Assembly (NCBI RefSeq): GCF_000152905.1
Contig: NZ_CH672418.1
Coordinates: forward strand, 158,776 to 222,775
Direction: 5' to 3'
Source: Nitrobacter sp. Nb-311A
GTDB taxonomy: Bacteria; Pseudomonadota; Alphaproteobacteria; Rhizobiales; Xanthobacteraceae
Length of the DNA stretch: 64,000 nucleotides
Of this stretch, positions 20,167 to 29,346 are shown in pieces. Each line of letters opens with the position of its first letter. Position 1 is the first letter of the stretch. The position numbers and the translations under genes were made by a program. Under the pieces are notes generated by a model, which made no database searches, was not told where the DNA came from, and worked only from the letters and a program-made list of their open reading frames with translations.

Positions 20167-21693
20167 ATGCTTGGACGCATTTTCACCGTCGGCGGTTATA
20201 CGCTGCTATCGCGGATCACGGGGTTTGCGCGCGACATCATGCTCGCGGCAATTCTCGGTGCGGGGCCGGTCGCGGATGCGTTCTTCGTGGCGCTGCGATT
20301 GCCGAATCACTTTCGGGCGATTTTCGCGGAAGGCGCTTTCAACGCCGCGTTCGTGCCCGCTTACGCGCATGTCTCAGGCGGTGGCCCGGCTCTCGCGAAA
20401 TTGTTCGCCAACCGCATCTTCACCCTGCTGTTGCTGTCGCAGGTGATCCTGTTGGCAATCGCGTGGCTGTTCATGCCGCAGGTCATCGCACTGCTGGCGC
20501 CCGGCTTCGCTGATGATCCGGTGCGCGGCGAACTCGCCATTTCGCTGACCCGGATCACCTTTCCCTATCTGCTGCTGATCACGCTGGTGACGCTGTATGG
20601 CGGGATGCTGAACGTCATGCACCGCTTCGCCAGCGCGGCGGCGGCTCCGATACTGCTCAATCTGTCGATGATGATGGCGTTGGCGCTCGCGGCCTTTTTT
20701 CCGAGCGCCGGGCACGCGGCGGCCTGGGGCGTGCTGCTCTCCGGGTTCCTGCAATATTTCCTGTTGGCGGCCGACGCCGCGCGTCACGGCCTGATGCCCC
20801 GGCTGACACGCCCAACGCTCGACGCCGACGTGCGCGGTTTCTTTCGCGCGCTCGGCCCCGCGACCGTGGGCTCCATGGGAACGCAACTGGCGATGTTCGC
20901 CGATACCATCATCGCCAGCTTTCTCCCGGTTGGAGCCCTGTCGGCGCTGTATTATGCTGACCGGTTGAATCAACTGCCGGTCGGGGTGATCGGTATCGCC
21001 ATCGGCACCGTGCTGCTGCCTGAAATGTCGCGGCGGATCACGGGCGGCGATCTTGCGGGCGCGATAGCGTCGCAGCGCCGGGCGTTCGAATTCTCGCTGC
21101 TGTTTTCGATCCCGTTCATTGCGGCGTTCCTCGCCGTGCCGGATGTCATCATGCGAGCGATGTTCGCGCGCGGCGCTTTTTCCGCGGCGGATGCGGCGGC
21201 GGCCGGTGCGACGCTGGCCGCCTACGCCGTTGGTCTCATTCCCTTTGTCCTGATTAGAAGTGCGGTCGCCACGTTCTACGCGCGCAAGAATACCGCGACG
21301 CCGGTCAAAGCCTCGCTGACCGGACTTGCGGTCAATCTCGCGCTCAAGGTAACCTTGATGGGCTCGCTGGCGCAGGTCGGCCTCGCGCTCGCCACCGCGG
21401 CCGGGGCTTGGGTCAATCTGCTGCTCGTGCTCGGATTCGCGGTGCGGGCGAAACTCCTCGAGATCGATCGCCCTTTGCTGATCTCGCTCGGCAAACTTCT
21501 GCTCGCTGGCGCGATACTGGGGGCGACGCTGTGGTTCACCGCGCGTTTTACTTCCGGTCAGTTCACGCACTGGACCACGATGCGCGACGAAGCTGCGCTC
21601 GGGTTGTTGGTGATCGTCGGTGCGGTCGTCTATGCCGGCGTGATTTTGCTGCTTTTCGGAGCGCGCTGGCTGAGGTCGCTGGTGCGGGGCTAG
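20167..21693 (+). CDS. murJ: Lipid II flippase MurJ (MviN)
   Basis: A 508-residue polytopic membrane protein of the MOP exporter superfamily that flips lipid II for peptidoglycan synthesis. Signatures include the N-terminal GGYTLLSRITGFARDIMLAA and FFVALRLPNHFRAIFAEGAF, with about 14 predicted helices. The length is normal for MurJ. It lies 43 bp after the aminotransferase gene on the same strand, so cotranscription with the polysaccharide genes is possible, although murJ is expected to be essential and usually has its own promoter. Confidence 0.96.
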   Translation: MLGRIFTVGGYTLLSRITGFARDIMLAAILGAGPVADAFFVALRLPNHFRAIFAEGAFNAAFVPAYAHVSGGGPALAKLFANRIFTLLLLSQVILLAIAWLFMPQVIALLAPGFADDPVRGELAISLTRITFPYLLLITLVTLYGGMLNVMHRFASAAAAPILLNLSMMMALALAAFFPSAGHAAAWGVLLSGFLQYFLLAADAARHGLMPRLTRPTLDADVRGFFRALGPATVGSMGTQLAMFADTIIASFLPVGALSALYYADRLNQLPVGVIGIAIGTVLLPEMSRRITGGDLAGAIASQRRAFEFSLLFSIPFIAAFLAVPDVIMRAMFARGAFSAADAAAAGATLAAYAVGLIPFVLIRSAVATFYARKNTATPVKASLTGLAVNLALKVTLMGSLAQVGLALATAAGAWVNLLLVLGFAVRAKLLEIDRPLLISLGKLLLAGAILGATLWFTARFTSGQFTHWTTMRDEAALGLLVIVGAVVYAGVILLLFGARWLRSLVRG

Positions 21694-21776
21694 TCTCCGA
21701 TTGCCAGGATTGCCCGAGCATTGCTCAGTGTTGTTCCGCGGCAGTATGATAAAATGGGAGGATAGCTGGAGATCCC

Positions 21777-24083
21777 ATGGTTCCCGTCAAAATGGCTCCC
21801 GTAAAGTTCGGCATAGGCCAAAGCGCTCGGCGCAAGGAAGATGATGCCCTCATTCGCGGCAAGGGGCGCTATACCGACGATCACGCGCCACCCGATGCGC
21901 TGCATGCGCTGATGCTACGCTCTCCGCACGCTCATGCGACGTACGGGATCGATGTGTCGCGCGCTTGTCGCTTGCCGGGAGTTGCCCTGATCCTCACCGC
22001 GGCCGACGTCGCCGATCTCGGGGGCTTGCCCTGCCAGTTCGAATTGCCTGACCAGTCCTTCACCGCGCCGCCGTACCCCATCCTGCCGAAGGACGAGGTA
22101 CGGCATATCGGAGACGCCGTTGCCTTTGTGGTTGCCGATACGGTCGAGCACGCTCGCGACGCGCTCGAGGCGATCGAGGTCGAGTGGTCGCCGCTCGCCT
22201 CGGTTGTTGGCGTCGCCAACGCCGTGAAGGATGGCGCGCCTCAGGTCTGGCCCGATTACCCCGGCAACGTTTTGTTCGACGTTTCGCTCGGTGACAAGAG
22301 AGCGGCCGATGCCGCTTTCGCCGCGGCGGATGCCGTGGCCGAGATTGCGATCGTCAATCCGCGCGTCGTCACCAACTATATGGAGACGCGCGCCGCGGTC
22401 TGCGAATACGACGCGAGGCGTGATCATCTGACGCTGACGGTCGGCAGTCAGGGCAGCCATCGCCTGCGTGAGATTCTTTGCCAATCCGTGCTGAAGATAC
22501 CGCTGGAAAAGATGCGCGTGATCTGTCCCGACGTCGGCGGCGGATTTGGCACCAAGCTGTTTCCTTATCGCGAATATGCGCTGATCGCCGTCGCCTCGAA
22601 AAAACTTCACAGAACGATCAAATGGGCGGCGGAGAGGTCGGATCATTTCGTCGGCGACTCGCAGGGGCGCGACAACGTCACCACCGCGCGCATGGCGCTG
22701 GCTCCCGACGGCAGGTTTCTCGGCATGGACGTCGATCTGATGGGGGATATGGGTGCTTATCTCTCGACCTTCGGTCCCGACATTCCCTATAGCGGGGCCG
22801 GGATGCTGCCGGGCCTCTATGATATTCAGGCGTTTCATTGTCGTGTCCGCGCCGTGTTCACCAACACCGTGCCGGTCGATGCCTATCGAGGCGCGGGCAG
22901 GCCCGAGGCAGCGTATGTCGTGGAGCGATTGGTCGATGCCGCTGCACGCAAGATCGGCATGACGCCGGACGCGATCCGCCGCAAAAACTTCATTTCACCG
23001 GAAGCGATGCCGTACAGGACGGCCACGGGCAAGATCTATGACTCCGGTGATTTCTCGACCCACTTGAAACGCGCGCTCGAGATCGCGAAATGGCAGGAAT
23101 TCGCAAAGCGGGCCGAGGCCGCAAAAGGGCGGGGCCTTATTCGTGGCATCGGTTTGGCCAGCTATGTCGAGGTCTGCGGCACCATGGGACGCGAGCGGGC
23201 GGACGTGCGGCTTGACGCCAACGGCGACGTCACGGTGCTGATCGGCACGCAATCGACCGGGCAGGGCCATGCCACCGCCTATGCGCAGATCATTGCCGAT
23301 CAGTTCGGGATACCCCCAGAGCAGGTTCACATGATTCAGGGCGACACCGATGTGGTCGCCACCGGCCTCGGCACCGGGGGGTCGAGTTCGATTCCGTCCG
23401 GCGGCGTCAGCGTCGAGCGGGCGACCCGGAAGCTCGGCGCCAAACTCCGGGAGATCGCGTCCGAGGCGCTCGAAACCAGCACGGCCGACCTCGAGATCCG
23501 CGACGGTGCGATCCGGATCGCCGGCACCGACCGCTCCATTTCCTTCGCCGACCTTGCGAAGCGCGCCGATCTATCGAAGCTGACGGCGACCGATCGCTTC
23601 AGCAGCGCCGACGGCACCTATCCGAACGGCACTCATGTCGTGGAGGTCGAGATCGATCCGGCGACCGGCAGGATCGAGTTGGTGAATTATGTGGTCGTCG
23701 ACGATTTCGGCGTGACGTTGAATCCGCTGTTGCTTGCGGGGCAGGTCCATGGCGGCACCATGCAGGGGATCGGTCAGGCGCTGATGGAGCAGGCGGTCTA
23801 TGACACGGACGGGCAACTCGTCACCGGCACGTTGATGGATTACGCGCTGCCGCGTGCGGCCGACGGGGTCTCGATCACGTTCGAGACCCGCAACGTCCCC
23901 TGCGCCACCAATCCTCTCGGGATCAAGGGAGCGGGGGAAGCAGGCGCTATCGGCTCCTGCCCGGCGGTGGTCAATGCCATCATCAATGGCTTGTGGCGCG
24001 AATACGGGATCGACCACATCGACATGCCGGCGACTCCCGAACGGGTCTGGACGGCGATCCGGGATGCTCAGCGTCGCTTATGA
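21777..24083 (+). CDS. Xanthine dehydrogenase family, molybdopterin-binding large subunit (CoxL-like, form II type)
   Basis: A 768-residue molybdenum hydroxylase large subunit. Domains in order are the N-terminal Ald/Xan hammerhead domain (GKGRYTDDHAPPDALHA), then the two molybdopterin-binding regions with GGGFGTK, AYRGAGR at about residues 369-375 and the catalytic glutamate in IKGAGEAGAIG. Form I carbon monoxide dehydrogenase carries AYxCSFR in the active-site loop. AYRGAGR instead marks the form II group, so CO oxidation should not be assumed. The FAD (CoxM) and 2Fe-2S (CoxS) subunits normally encoded beside it are not in this neighbourhood. Confidence 0.9.
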   Translation: MVPVKMAPVKFGIGQSARRKEDDALIRGKGRYTDDHAPPDALHALMLRSPHAHATYGIDVSRACRLPGVALILTAADVADLGGLPCQFELPDQSFTAPPYPILPKDEVRHIGDAVAFVVADTVEHARDALEAIEVEWSPLASVVGVANAVKDGAPQVWPDYPGNVLFDVSLGDKRAADAAFAAADAVAEIAIVNPRVVTNYMETRAAVCEYDARRDHLTLTVGSQGSHRLREILCQSVLKIPLEKMRVICPDVGGGFGTKLFPYREYALIAVASKKLHRTIKWAAERSDHFVGDSQGRDNVTTARMALAPDGRFLGMDVDLMGDMGAYLSTFGPDIPYSGAGMLPGLYDIQAFHCRVRAVFTNTVPVDAYRGAGRPEAAYVVERLVDAAARKIGMTPDAIRRKNFISPEAMPYRTATGKIYDSGDFSTHLKRALEIAKWQEFAKRAEAAKGRGLIRGIGLASYVEVCGTMGRERADVRLDANGDVTVLIGTQSTGQGHATAYAQIIADQFGIPPEQVHMIQGDTDVVATGLGTGGSSSIPSGGVSVERATRKLGAKLREIASEALETSTADLEIRDGAIRIAGTDRSISFADLAKRADLSKLTATDRFSSADGTYPNGTHVVEVEIDPATGRIELVNYVVVDDFGVTLNPLLLAGQVHGGTMQGIGQALMEQAVYDTDGQLVTGTLMDYALPRAADGVSITFETRNVPCATNPLGIKGAGEAGAIGSCPAVVNAIINGLWREYGIDHIDMPATPERVWTAIRDAQRRL

Positions 24084-24228
24084 AGACGAGCGTCTTGAAA
24101 CAGCCTCGCATCGGAGTGTGTCTTGGCCGCGCGATCAGCCGCCCGTCCAGCACGGCCTTCACTTCCAAAAAGGAGCTCGCTTCCGAATCGATTCGTGTGA
24201 AGAAAACGCGTCGAACACAATCCAAAGC

Positions 24229-24255
24229 TTCGCTTCTGATTCAATCAGAAGCGAA
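24229..24255. repeat. Near-perfect 27-bp palindrome
   Basis: Two 13-bp arms around a single central base, core CTTCTGATTCAATCAGAAG. The same core in degenerate form occurs at 43273-43301 and 51886-51906, and half of it at 25121-25140. This is the type of intergenic palindrome scattered through Rhizobiales genomes. It lies downstream of the CHRD gene stop but lacks a T-run, so it is not called a terminator. Confidence 0.8.
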
Positions 24256-24276
24256 AGTGCTCTGTGTCGTTGCAGC

Positions 24277-24702
24277 CTACTTCGTGACCTGACCACGGAT
24301 TTCGCCGCCGGGATGGGCTGCGGTATGGACGTTGACGTAGTATTTCCCGGCCAGGAGGTCAGCCGCTTGCGCATCGGTCAGCGTGGCGCTGCCTTCCGAC
24401 GGACTGGACGCCGCATTGTGTATCGTAACTGCAATGCCCGCATTCTGGCCGACGTCCGCTGGTCCATGGAAATGGGCGGCCGTCACCGGACCGGTCAGGG
24501 CCGAATAGGTCAGCTTCCAGGTCAGCTTTTTGGACGCGGCATCATAATCGGCGTTGAGCGTCCCGCTGCCTTTGCTGGTGTTGGCGGGCACTTCGGATGC
24601 GCCGTTCAGCGTTGCTGTCAGCTTTTCAGCGGACGCCTGACCCGCGAACGTGACAGCGGCGGCGAGGGTGAGGAAGGCGAAAGGACTCCTGATGGCTTTC
24701 AT
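24277..24702 (-). CDS. CHRD domain-containing secreted protein
   Basis: A 141-residue protein with a clear Sec signal peptide (hydrophobic core FAFLTLAAAVTFAG, probable cleavage after QASA) followed by one CHRD domain. The conserved AAHFHGPA and YVNVHTAAHPGGEIRGQ motifs are visible, including the histidines that recur in the family. CHRD proteins occur in chordin and in many bacterial secreted proteins of unknown role. The ATG at 24702 is chosen because it starts the signal peptide. The frame is open a little further upstream. No operon partner is evident. Confidence 0.9.
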   Translation of the reverse strand: MKAIRSPFAFLTLAAAVTFAGQASAEKLTATLNGASEVPANTSKGSGTLNADYDAASKKLTWKLTYSALTGPVTAAHFHGPADVGQNAGIAVTIHNAASSPSEGSATLTDAQAADLLAGKYYVNVHTAAHPGGEIRGQVTK

Positions 24703-24777
24703 GGTTTTCTCCCGAGCGGATTCAGGTTGACGCAAGTTCCAACGAGAATTGCTGCAACTTGTTCCCGGCGGGGGCAG

Positions 24778-25023
24778 TTACTTCGATCCGAACGCCTTGA
24801 AAGTAATAATGGTGTGGGTGTCCTGAATGCCGGGAATGACCTGTACCTTTTCGTTGACGAAGTGACCGATATCGGTGTCGCTATCGACATAGAATTTTGC
24901 CAGCAGGTCATAATCGCCGGCGGTGGAATAAATTTCGGAGGCAATCTCGGCTTCGGCGAGAGCGTTGGCGACGGCATAGGATTGGCCAAGCTTGCACTTG
25001 AACTGAACGAAGAAGGGGACCAT
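24778..25023 (-). CDS. Lrp/AsnC-type ligand-binding (RAM) domain protein, stand-alone
   Basis: An 81-residue protein consisting only of the effector-binding/oligomerisation fold of Lrp/AsnC regulators, without the helix-turn-helix. Motifs typical of the fold are GDYDLLAKFYV and the C-terminal HTIITFKAF. Stand-alone versions are common in alphaproteobacteria and are thought to bind small ligands such as amino acids or to pair with full-length regulators; no partner is visible here. The ATG start has a plausible purine-rich upstream element (CTGGAGATA). Confidence 0.88.
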   Translation of the reverse strand: MVPFFVQFKCKLGQSYAVANALAEAEIASEIYSTAGDYDLLAKFYVDSDTDIGHFVNEKVQVIPGIQDTHTIITFKAFGSK

Positions 25024-25050
25024 CGCGTATCTCCAGAACGAAGCGCCAAT

Positions 25051-25106
25051 ATATAGCGTGTTCGAGCAAATTGGGCACCGGCTCGCGCAAGAAAACGCGT
25101 CAAATT
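25051..25106 (-). repeat. Rhizobiales-type intergenic palindromic repeat
   Basis: Read on the minus strand this contains ACGCGTTTTCTTGCGCGAGC, then CGGTGCCCAATTTGCTCG, then a CGCTATA block. It aligns over about 45 bases with 45641-45685 (plus strand) at about 80 percent by eye. A more degraded relative lies at 24160-24214. The pattern resembles a very common Rhizobiales intergenic element. No coding function. Confidence 0.65.
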
Positions 25107-25204
25107 AGGTTCATAGATCCTCAATGGAATCAGAAGCGAGTTTCCTTCTCAGGCGCATCCGGCGTGTTCTATCAATGCGAGATCGCTCAAACCTTTTTGC
25201 TTCC

Positions 25205-25250
25205 AGCCTTCTGAAGGGATGCGAATGTTGGAATCGGACCGCTCGGATAA
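25205..25250 (+). repeat. Dispersed intergenic repeat, partial copy D
   Basis: Carries only the right-hand end of the repeat seen at 9091-9200 and 10270-10380: GAAGGGATGCGAATGTTGGA followed by ATCGGACCGCTCGG. It lies about 40 bp upstream of thiD, the same relative position to a gene start as the other copies. Confidence 0.6.
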
Positions 25251-25286
25251 TTATGCTGGCGTGATCTGGCGCCCTTACACGAGGAG

Positions 25287-26096
25287 ATGATGACAGTCCC
25301 TATTGCCTTGACCGTCGCTGGTTCCGACTCCAGCGGCGGCGCGGGAATCCAGGCCGACCTCAAGACATTCGCTGCGCTCGGTGTCTATGGAGCTTCCGCC
25401 ATTACGGCGCTGACTGCGCAGAACACGCAAGGCGTCACTGGAATCCATCACGTTCCACCGCATTTCGTGACCGCGCAGATCGATGCGGTGTTCGCAGACC
25501 TAAGCGTCGGAGCAGTCAAGATCGGCATGGTTGCGGCTGCAGCCATCGTCGATGCCATCGTCGCCGGCCTGTCGCGCTGGAAGCCCGCGCATGTCGTGCT
25601 CGATCCGGTGATGGTCGCGACCTCGAGAGCCCCTCTGCTGGAGTCCGATGCGTTCGAGGCATTACGGAGAAAACTTGTTCCGTTGGCGCAACTGATGACG
25701 CCAAATCTGCCGGAGGCCGCAATGCTGCTCGACGAACCCGTTGCCGAGAACGAAAGCGATATCGTGCGGCAAGGTCAGCGGTTGCTCGATTTGGGTTGTG
25801 ATGCGGTTTTGATCAAAGGCGGGCATATGCATGGTCCGGAAAGCATCGACTATCTCGTTACCCGCCAGGGAGCGCAGATGCTTTCCGCTCCGCGTGCCGC
25901 TACCAAAAATACCCACGGCACTGGTTGTTCGTTGTCGTCAGCCGTCGTTGCGGGCCTGGCCAAAGGCGACGACCTGGAAACCGCCGTGCGCCGAGCAAAA
26001 ACTTACATCACGGCGGCGATTGCAGCCGCCGACCGGCTCGACATCGGTCGCGGCCATGGACCGATTCATCATTTTCACAGCTTCGATTTCGAGTGA
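25287..26096 (+). CDS. thiD: Hydroxymethylpyrimidine/phosphomethylpyrimidine kinase
   Basis: Phosphorylates HMP and HMP-P in thiamine pyrophosphate synthesis. The 269-residue ribokinase-fold protein shows [17 protein letters not shown] with [10 protein letters not shown] near the N-terminus, and the catalytic [17 protein letters not shown] near the C-terminus. An AGGAG ribosome-binding site precedes the ATG. No TPP riboswitch pattern was recognised upstream. It is not clustered with other thi genes. Confidence 0.95.
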   Translation: MMTVPIALTVAGSDSSGGAGIQADLKTFAALGVYGASAITALTAQNTQGVTGIHHVPPHFVTAQIDAVFADLSVGAVKIGMVAAAAIVDAIVAGLSRWKPAHVVLDPVMVATSRAPLLESDAFEALRRKLVPLAQLMTPNLPEAAMLLDEPVAENESDIVRQGQRLLDLGCDAVLIKGGHMHGPESIDYLVTRQGAQMLSAPRAATKNTHGTGCSLSSAVVAGLAKGDDLETAVRRAKTYITAAIAAADRLDIGRGHGPIHHFHSFDFE

Positions 26097-26159
26097 CGGT
26101 GTCGCCATCGGACTGCGTCAGTCATGGCTTTGTCATGAGAGCATGGTACCTGCACGTGC

Positions 26160-26969
26160 ATGAGCAGCGACTCAATCGATGAAGGCAAAGCGGATCGTCG
26201 GTTCCGGGCTCTATTCATCTCCGACGTTCATCTGGGCGCCAGCGGCTCCCGCGTCAGTCAGCTTCTGGATTTTTTCAAGTATCACGATGCCGCCACCATC
26301 TATCTGGTCGGCGATATCGTCGATGGCTGGGCGCTGAAGTCGAGTTGGCAATGGCCGCAGTCCCATAACGACTTCGTCCAGAAGATACTGCGCAAGGCGC
26401 GCAAGGGCGCGACAGTCATTTACGTGCCGGGCAATCATGATGAATTCCTGCGGTCCTATTACGGGACTCATTTCGGTGGCATCGAGGTCGTCGAGAACGC
26501 GATCCATCAGGGTGCTGACGGGCGGCGCTATCTCGTTATCCACGGCGATATGTTCGACCTGGTGGTTCAGAACGCACGGTGGCTCGCCCACCTCGGCGAC
26601 AAGGCCTACGATTTCGCTATCCGCATCAATCGCCTTGTCAATGCATTCCGGCGCTCGTTTGGATTCCCATACTGGTCGCTGTCGAAATGGGCGAAATTCA
26701 AGGTCAAGAATGCAGTGAATTACATTGGCGCGTTCGAGCAGACGCTGGCCGGTGAGGCGCGTCGTCACGGCGCCGACGGTGTGATCTGCGGCCATATCCA
26801 CCACGCCATAATCCGCGACGAGGATGGCATCCGCTACATGAACTGCGGGGACTGGGTTGAGAGTTGCACCGCGCTTGCCGAACATGAGGACGGTCGATTT
26901 GAGATCATCACATGGGCCGATCCGCTGCGCCCTTCGTCCGTTGTGCCTATAAGCGCGCGTGCGGCGTAG
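26160..26969 (+). CDS. UDP-2,3-diacylglucosamine diphosphatase-like metallophosphoesterase (LpxH family)
   Basis: A 269-residue calcineurin-like phosphoesterase. The metal-binding motifs are in order: DVHLG, GDIVDGW, GNHDE, HGDMFD and GHIHH. LpxH-family members cleave UDP-diacylglucosamine in lipid A synthesis, but this longer COG2908 subgroup is widespread in Rhizobiales, which generally use other enzymes for that step, so the substrate is uncertain. The next gene, a GT4 glycosyltransferase, starts on the base after its stop codon. The two are clearly an operon and probably act on the same lipid. Confidence 0.87.
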   Translation: MSSDSIDEGKADRRFRALFISDVHLGASGSRVSQLLDFFKYHDAATIYLVGDIVDGWALKSSWQWPQSHNDFVQKILRKARKGATVIYVPGNHDEFLRSYYGTHFGGIEVVENAIHQGADGRRYLVIHGDMFDLVVQNARWLAHLGDKAYDFAIRINRLVNAFRRSFGFPYWSLSKWAKFKVKNAVNYIGAFEQTLAGEARRHGADGVICGHIHHAIIRDEDGIRYMNCGDWVESCTALAEHEDGRFEIITWADPLRPSSVVPISARAA

Positions 26970-28019
26970 ATGCGTATACTGATCGCCACCGATGCCTGGC
27001 ATCCGCAAATCAACGGCGTGGTGCGGACGCTGACGATGACCGCTGCCGCGGCCGAGCCGCTTGGCGTGGATATCCGCTTTCTGACCCCCGAGTCGTTCCG
27101 GACTGTTGCGCTGCCGGGTTATCCTGGAATTCGCGTTGCATTGCCCGAGCCGACCAGGATCGCCGCTCTGATCACGGAGGCCAATCCCGACAGCATTCAC
27201 ATCGCGACCGAGGGACCGATCGGTCTTTTTGTGCGCCGCTATTGTCGCAAGCACGGACGGCCATTCACGACGAGCTTCCATACCCGTTTCCCGGATTACA
27301 TTTCAGCGCGGGCATCGATTCCCGAAGCCTGGATATGGGCCGTGCTGCGCTGGTTTCATGGTGCCAGCAGGGCGGTCATGGCAGCAACCCCGGCGCTTGC
27401 GGAGGAGTTGCGTCAGCGCGGTTTCCGCAATGTGGTGCTGTGGACGCGGGGCGTCGACATCAGCTTATTTCATCCGCGGGAGAGCGATCTCCGCCTGCCG
27501 CGCCCGATTTTCCTGTCGGTCGGACGCGTCGCGGTCGAGAAAAATCTCGATGCCTTTCTCGGCCTCGATCTTCCCGGCACCAAGGTTGTCGTCGGCGATG
27601 GACCGGCTCGCGCAACACTCGAGCGGACCTACCCGGACGCGGTCTTTCTCGGCGCGCGAACCGGCGAGCAACTGGCAGCGATTTATGCCGCCGCTGATGT
27701 TTTCGTGTTCCCGAGCCGCACCGATACGTTCGGCCTCGTTCTTCTCGAAGCGCTGGCGAGCGGCGTTCCGGTCGCGGCCTTCCCTGCGGCCGGTCCGCGC
27801 GATGTCATCGGTGATACTCCTGTCGGCGTCCTCGACGAAGATTTAAGATCGGCGTCTCTGGCGGCGCTGAAAATCACGCCCGAGGCCTGCCTCGAGTTTG
27901 CCGCCAGTCGGACATGGGAGAAGTCGGCCCGCGCTTTCGCCGCCAATATCGTTGAGGCCCGCGCGGCGGAGATGAGAGCGGCAAGTCCCCAGATTGCCGA
28001 TCCGCGTTTCGTTGTCTAA
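26970..28019 (+). CDS. Glycosyltransferase family 4 protein
   Basis: A 349-residue GT-B enzyme. The N-terminal acceptor domain begins ILIATDAWHPQINGVVRTL, typical of lipid alpha-glycosyl- and mannosyltransferases. The C-terminal donor domain has the FPSRTDTFGLVLLEALASGVP motif with the GT4 E-x7-E glutamates (split as FPSRTDTFG and LVLLEALASG). It begins directly after the phosphoesterase stop (TAGATG), so translation is probably coupled. Closest known relatives by motif are glycolipid synthases acting on diacylglycerol or phosphatidylinositol. The exact sugar and acceptor are not determinable here. Confidence 0.9.
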   Translation: MRILIATDAWHPQINGVVRTLTMTAAAAEPLGVDIRFLTPESFRTVALPGYPGIRVALPEPTRIAALITEANPDSIHIATEGPIGLFVRRYCRKHGRPFTTSFHTRFPDYISARASIPEAWIWAVLRWFHGASRAVMAATPALAEELRQRGFRNVVLWTRGVDISLFHPRESDLRLPRPIFLSVGRVAVEKNLDAFLGLDLPGTKVVVGDGPARATLERTYPDAVFLGARTGEQLAAIYAAADVFVFPSRTDTFGLVLLEALASGVPVAAFPAAGPRDVIGDTPVGVLDEDLRSASLAALKITPEACLEFAASRTWEKSARAFAANIVEARAAEMRAASPQIADPRFVV

Positions 28020-28049
28020 CTTGGCAAATTCGCGATGGAAGCGGATGGC

Positions 28050-29156
28050 TCAGGAAAAGAATGCGATCTTTTCCGCTTGAGTCATACGTCTGAATGGAGC
28101 CATCGGATCAGAGCGCGGGGTGATGCGGGGGACGATTCCACTCGCCAGCAGCGAGACGCCGAGTGAAGGTGACGAGGCTATCTCAGGTGTCGCGGCTATC
28201 TCGGGTGTCGACTCGGGCTCGCGATCAGTATGCGCGTCAGAACTTTCGGCGATCGGCTCGGGGGCTTGCCCTGGCTCGGTAGTTTCCGGCCTGTCAATGT
28301 TAGGATGGTTCGTCTCGGGTTCTGCGAGGTCAGGCGCTGCCATTTCGAGCGCGATCATGTCGAGCACGGCGTCGTCGTGCGCTATGTCCTGTTCACTCAT
28401 TATTCCGGCGGCGGGCGCACTTCCGCTATGGTTTGTCGTCATTGCTTCATCGTCGCCATCGACCGGCAAGCCGCGTGCGGGAGCGGACGCCGTTTCTGGT
28501 TCAACGACAGCAGCTTCCGACCGTGCCTGCTCGTGAGATGCCGCTTCTTCGGGTCGGGAAACGACGTCATCGCTCGTTTCGGGGGACGTGGTTTTGGAGG
28601 GGGAATTCGTCGGGGCCGGAGAGTCCCACAATTCGTCGAGCGCGGTCTCGATCAGACCGAACGCTGAATGGAGCGCCGCCACGTCGTCTCTGGCGGCAAG
28701 CTGTGCATGAGCTTTCTCGATAGCGTCGGCTTGCGAATCGAGAATATCGCAGATCCTGCTGTCTCCGCCGATCTCACGCCAACGCCAGGAGATTTCGTGA
28801 ATGATGCGTACCCCTTTCTGGATCGGGGCGAGAGCATCGTTGATGATCTGTCTGTCGAATGCCGCGGTTGCGGTCGTTCTGGCCTCAACGAGACTTCTCC
28901 TGATGGCGGCGAGCGCGTTGGGCAACGCGTCGGCAGGCGCCGCCTGTTGTTGAGTCTCGATCGTTTGCTCGATGCGCGCAACGGCATTGAGCACCATCGC
29001 CGTGTCGGCATTACGGTTGCGCTTGGTGTACTCGGAAAGAAACCACCGGCCTCTCGAAGTCTCCATAAAGGCTTCGCGAATGGCGTCGAAGTCAGCCTCG
29101 CTAAGTGGTGTAGCGCAGGCCGAAATCGGCGACAGGGCAAAAGCGTCATCGGCCAT
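28050..29156 (-). CDS. Conserved hypothetical protein with helical N-domain, acidic Pro/Glu/Ala-rich linker and conserved tail
   Basis: About 368 residues, not matched to a named family. The first about 190 residues are helical and include ETSRGRWFLSEYTKRNRNAD, a pattern I associate with Rhizobiales hypothetical proteins. A low-complexity stretch rich in E, P, A, S and T (about residues 195-340) follows, and then a short tail DPMAPFRRMTQAEKIAFFS. I chose the ATG at 29156; the upstream frame extends to 29204. There are no membrane helices or signal peptide. The tail after a disordered linker suggests a docking peptide, which is inference only. Confidence 0.75.
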   Translation of the reverse strand: MADDAFALSPISACATPLSEADFDAIREAFMETSRGRWFLSEYTKRNRNADTAMVLNAVARIEQTIETQQQAAPADALPNALAAIRRSLVEARTTATAAFDRQIINDALAPIQKGVRIIHEISWRWREIGGDSRICDILDSQADAIEKAHAQLAARDDVAALHSAFGLIETALDELWDSPAPTNSPSKTTSPETSDDVVSRPEEAASHEQARSEAAVVEPETASAPARGLPVDGDDEAMTTNHSGSAPAAGIMSEQDIAHDDAVLDMIALEMAAPDLAEPETNHPNIDRPETTEPGQAPEPIAESSDAHTDREPESTPEIAATPEIASSPSLGVSLLASGIVPRITPRSDPMAPFRRMTQAEKIAFFS

Positions 29157-29346
29157 GATAAACTCGTCGCGTAAATCATTGCGCGTTAGTGTAACCCTCA
29201 CCACGATTCAGCCTGAATCGCAATTGAATTGACGCGATCCGAATCGGAAATCCCCACTCGCTGCGTCCTGGACGGCAGGTGATTCGCTCTTGCCCATGAG
29301 CCTGCCGGCACGCCAATCCTGAGAACATTCCGTAAGGCCCAGCCGA

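Noticed and set aside
21777-24083. Annotation as a true carbon monoxide dehydrogenase large subunit
   Set aside because: The active-site loop is AYRGAGR rather than the form I AYxCSFR, and partner subunits are missing.
25140-25286. Possible TPP riboswitch upstream of thiD
   Set aside because: The conserved CTGAGA and ACCTGA-type blocks are absent; the stretch is partly a dispersed repeat.
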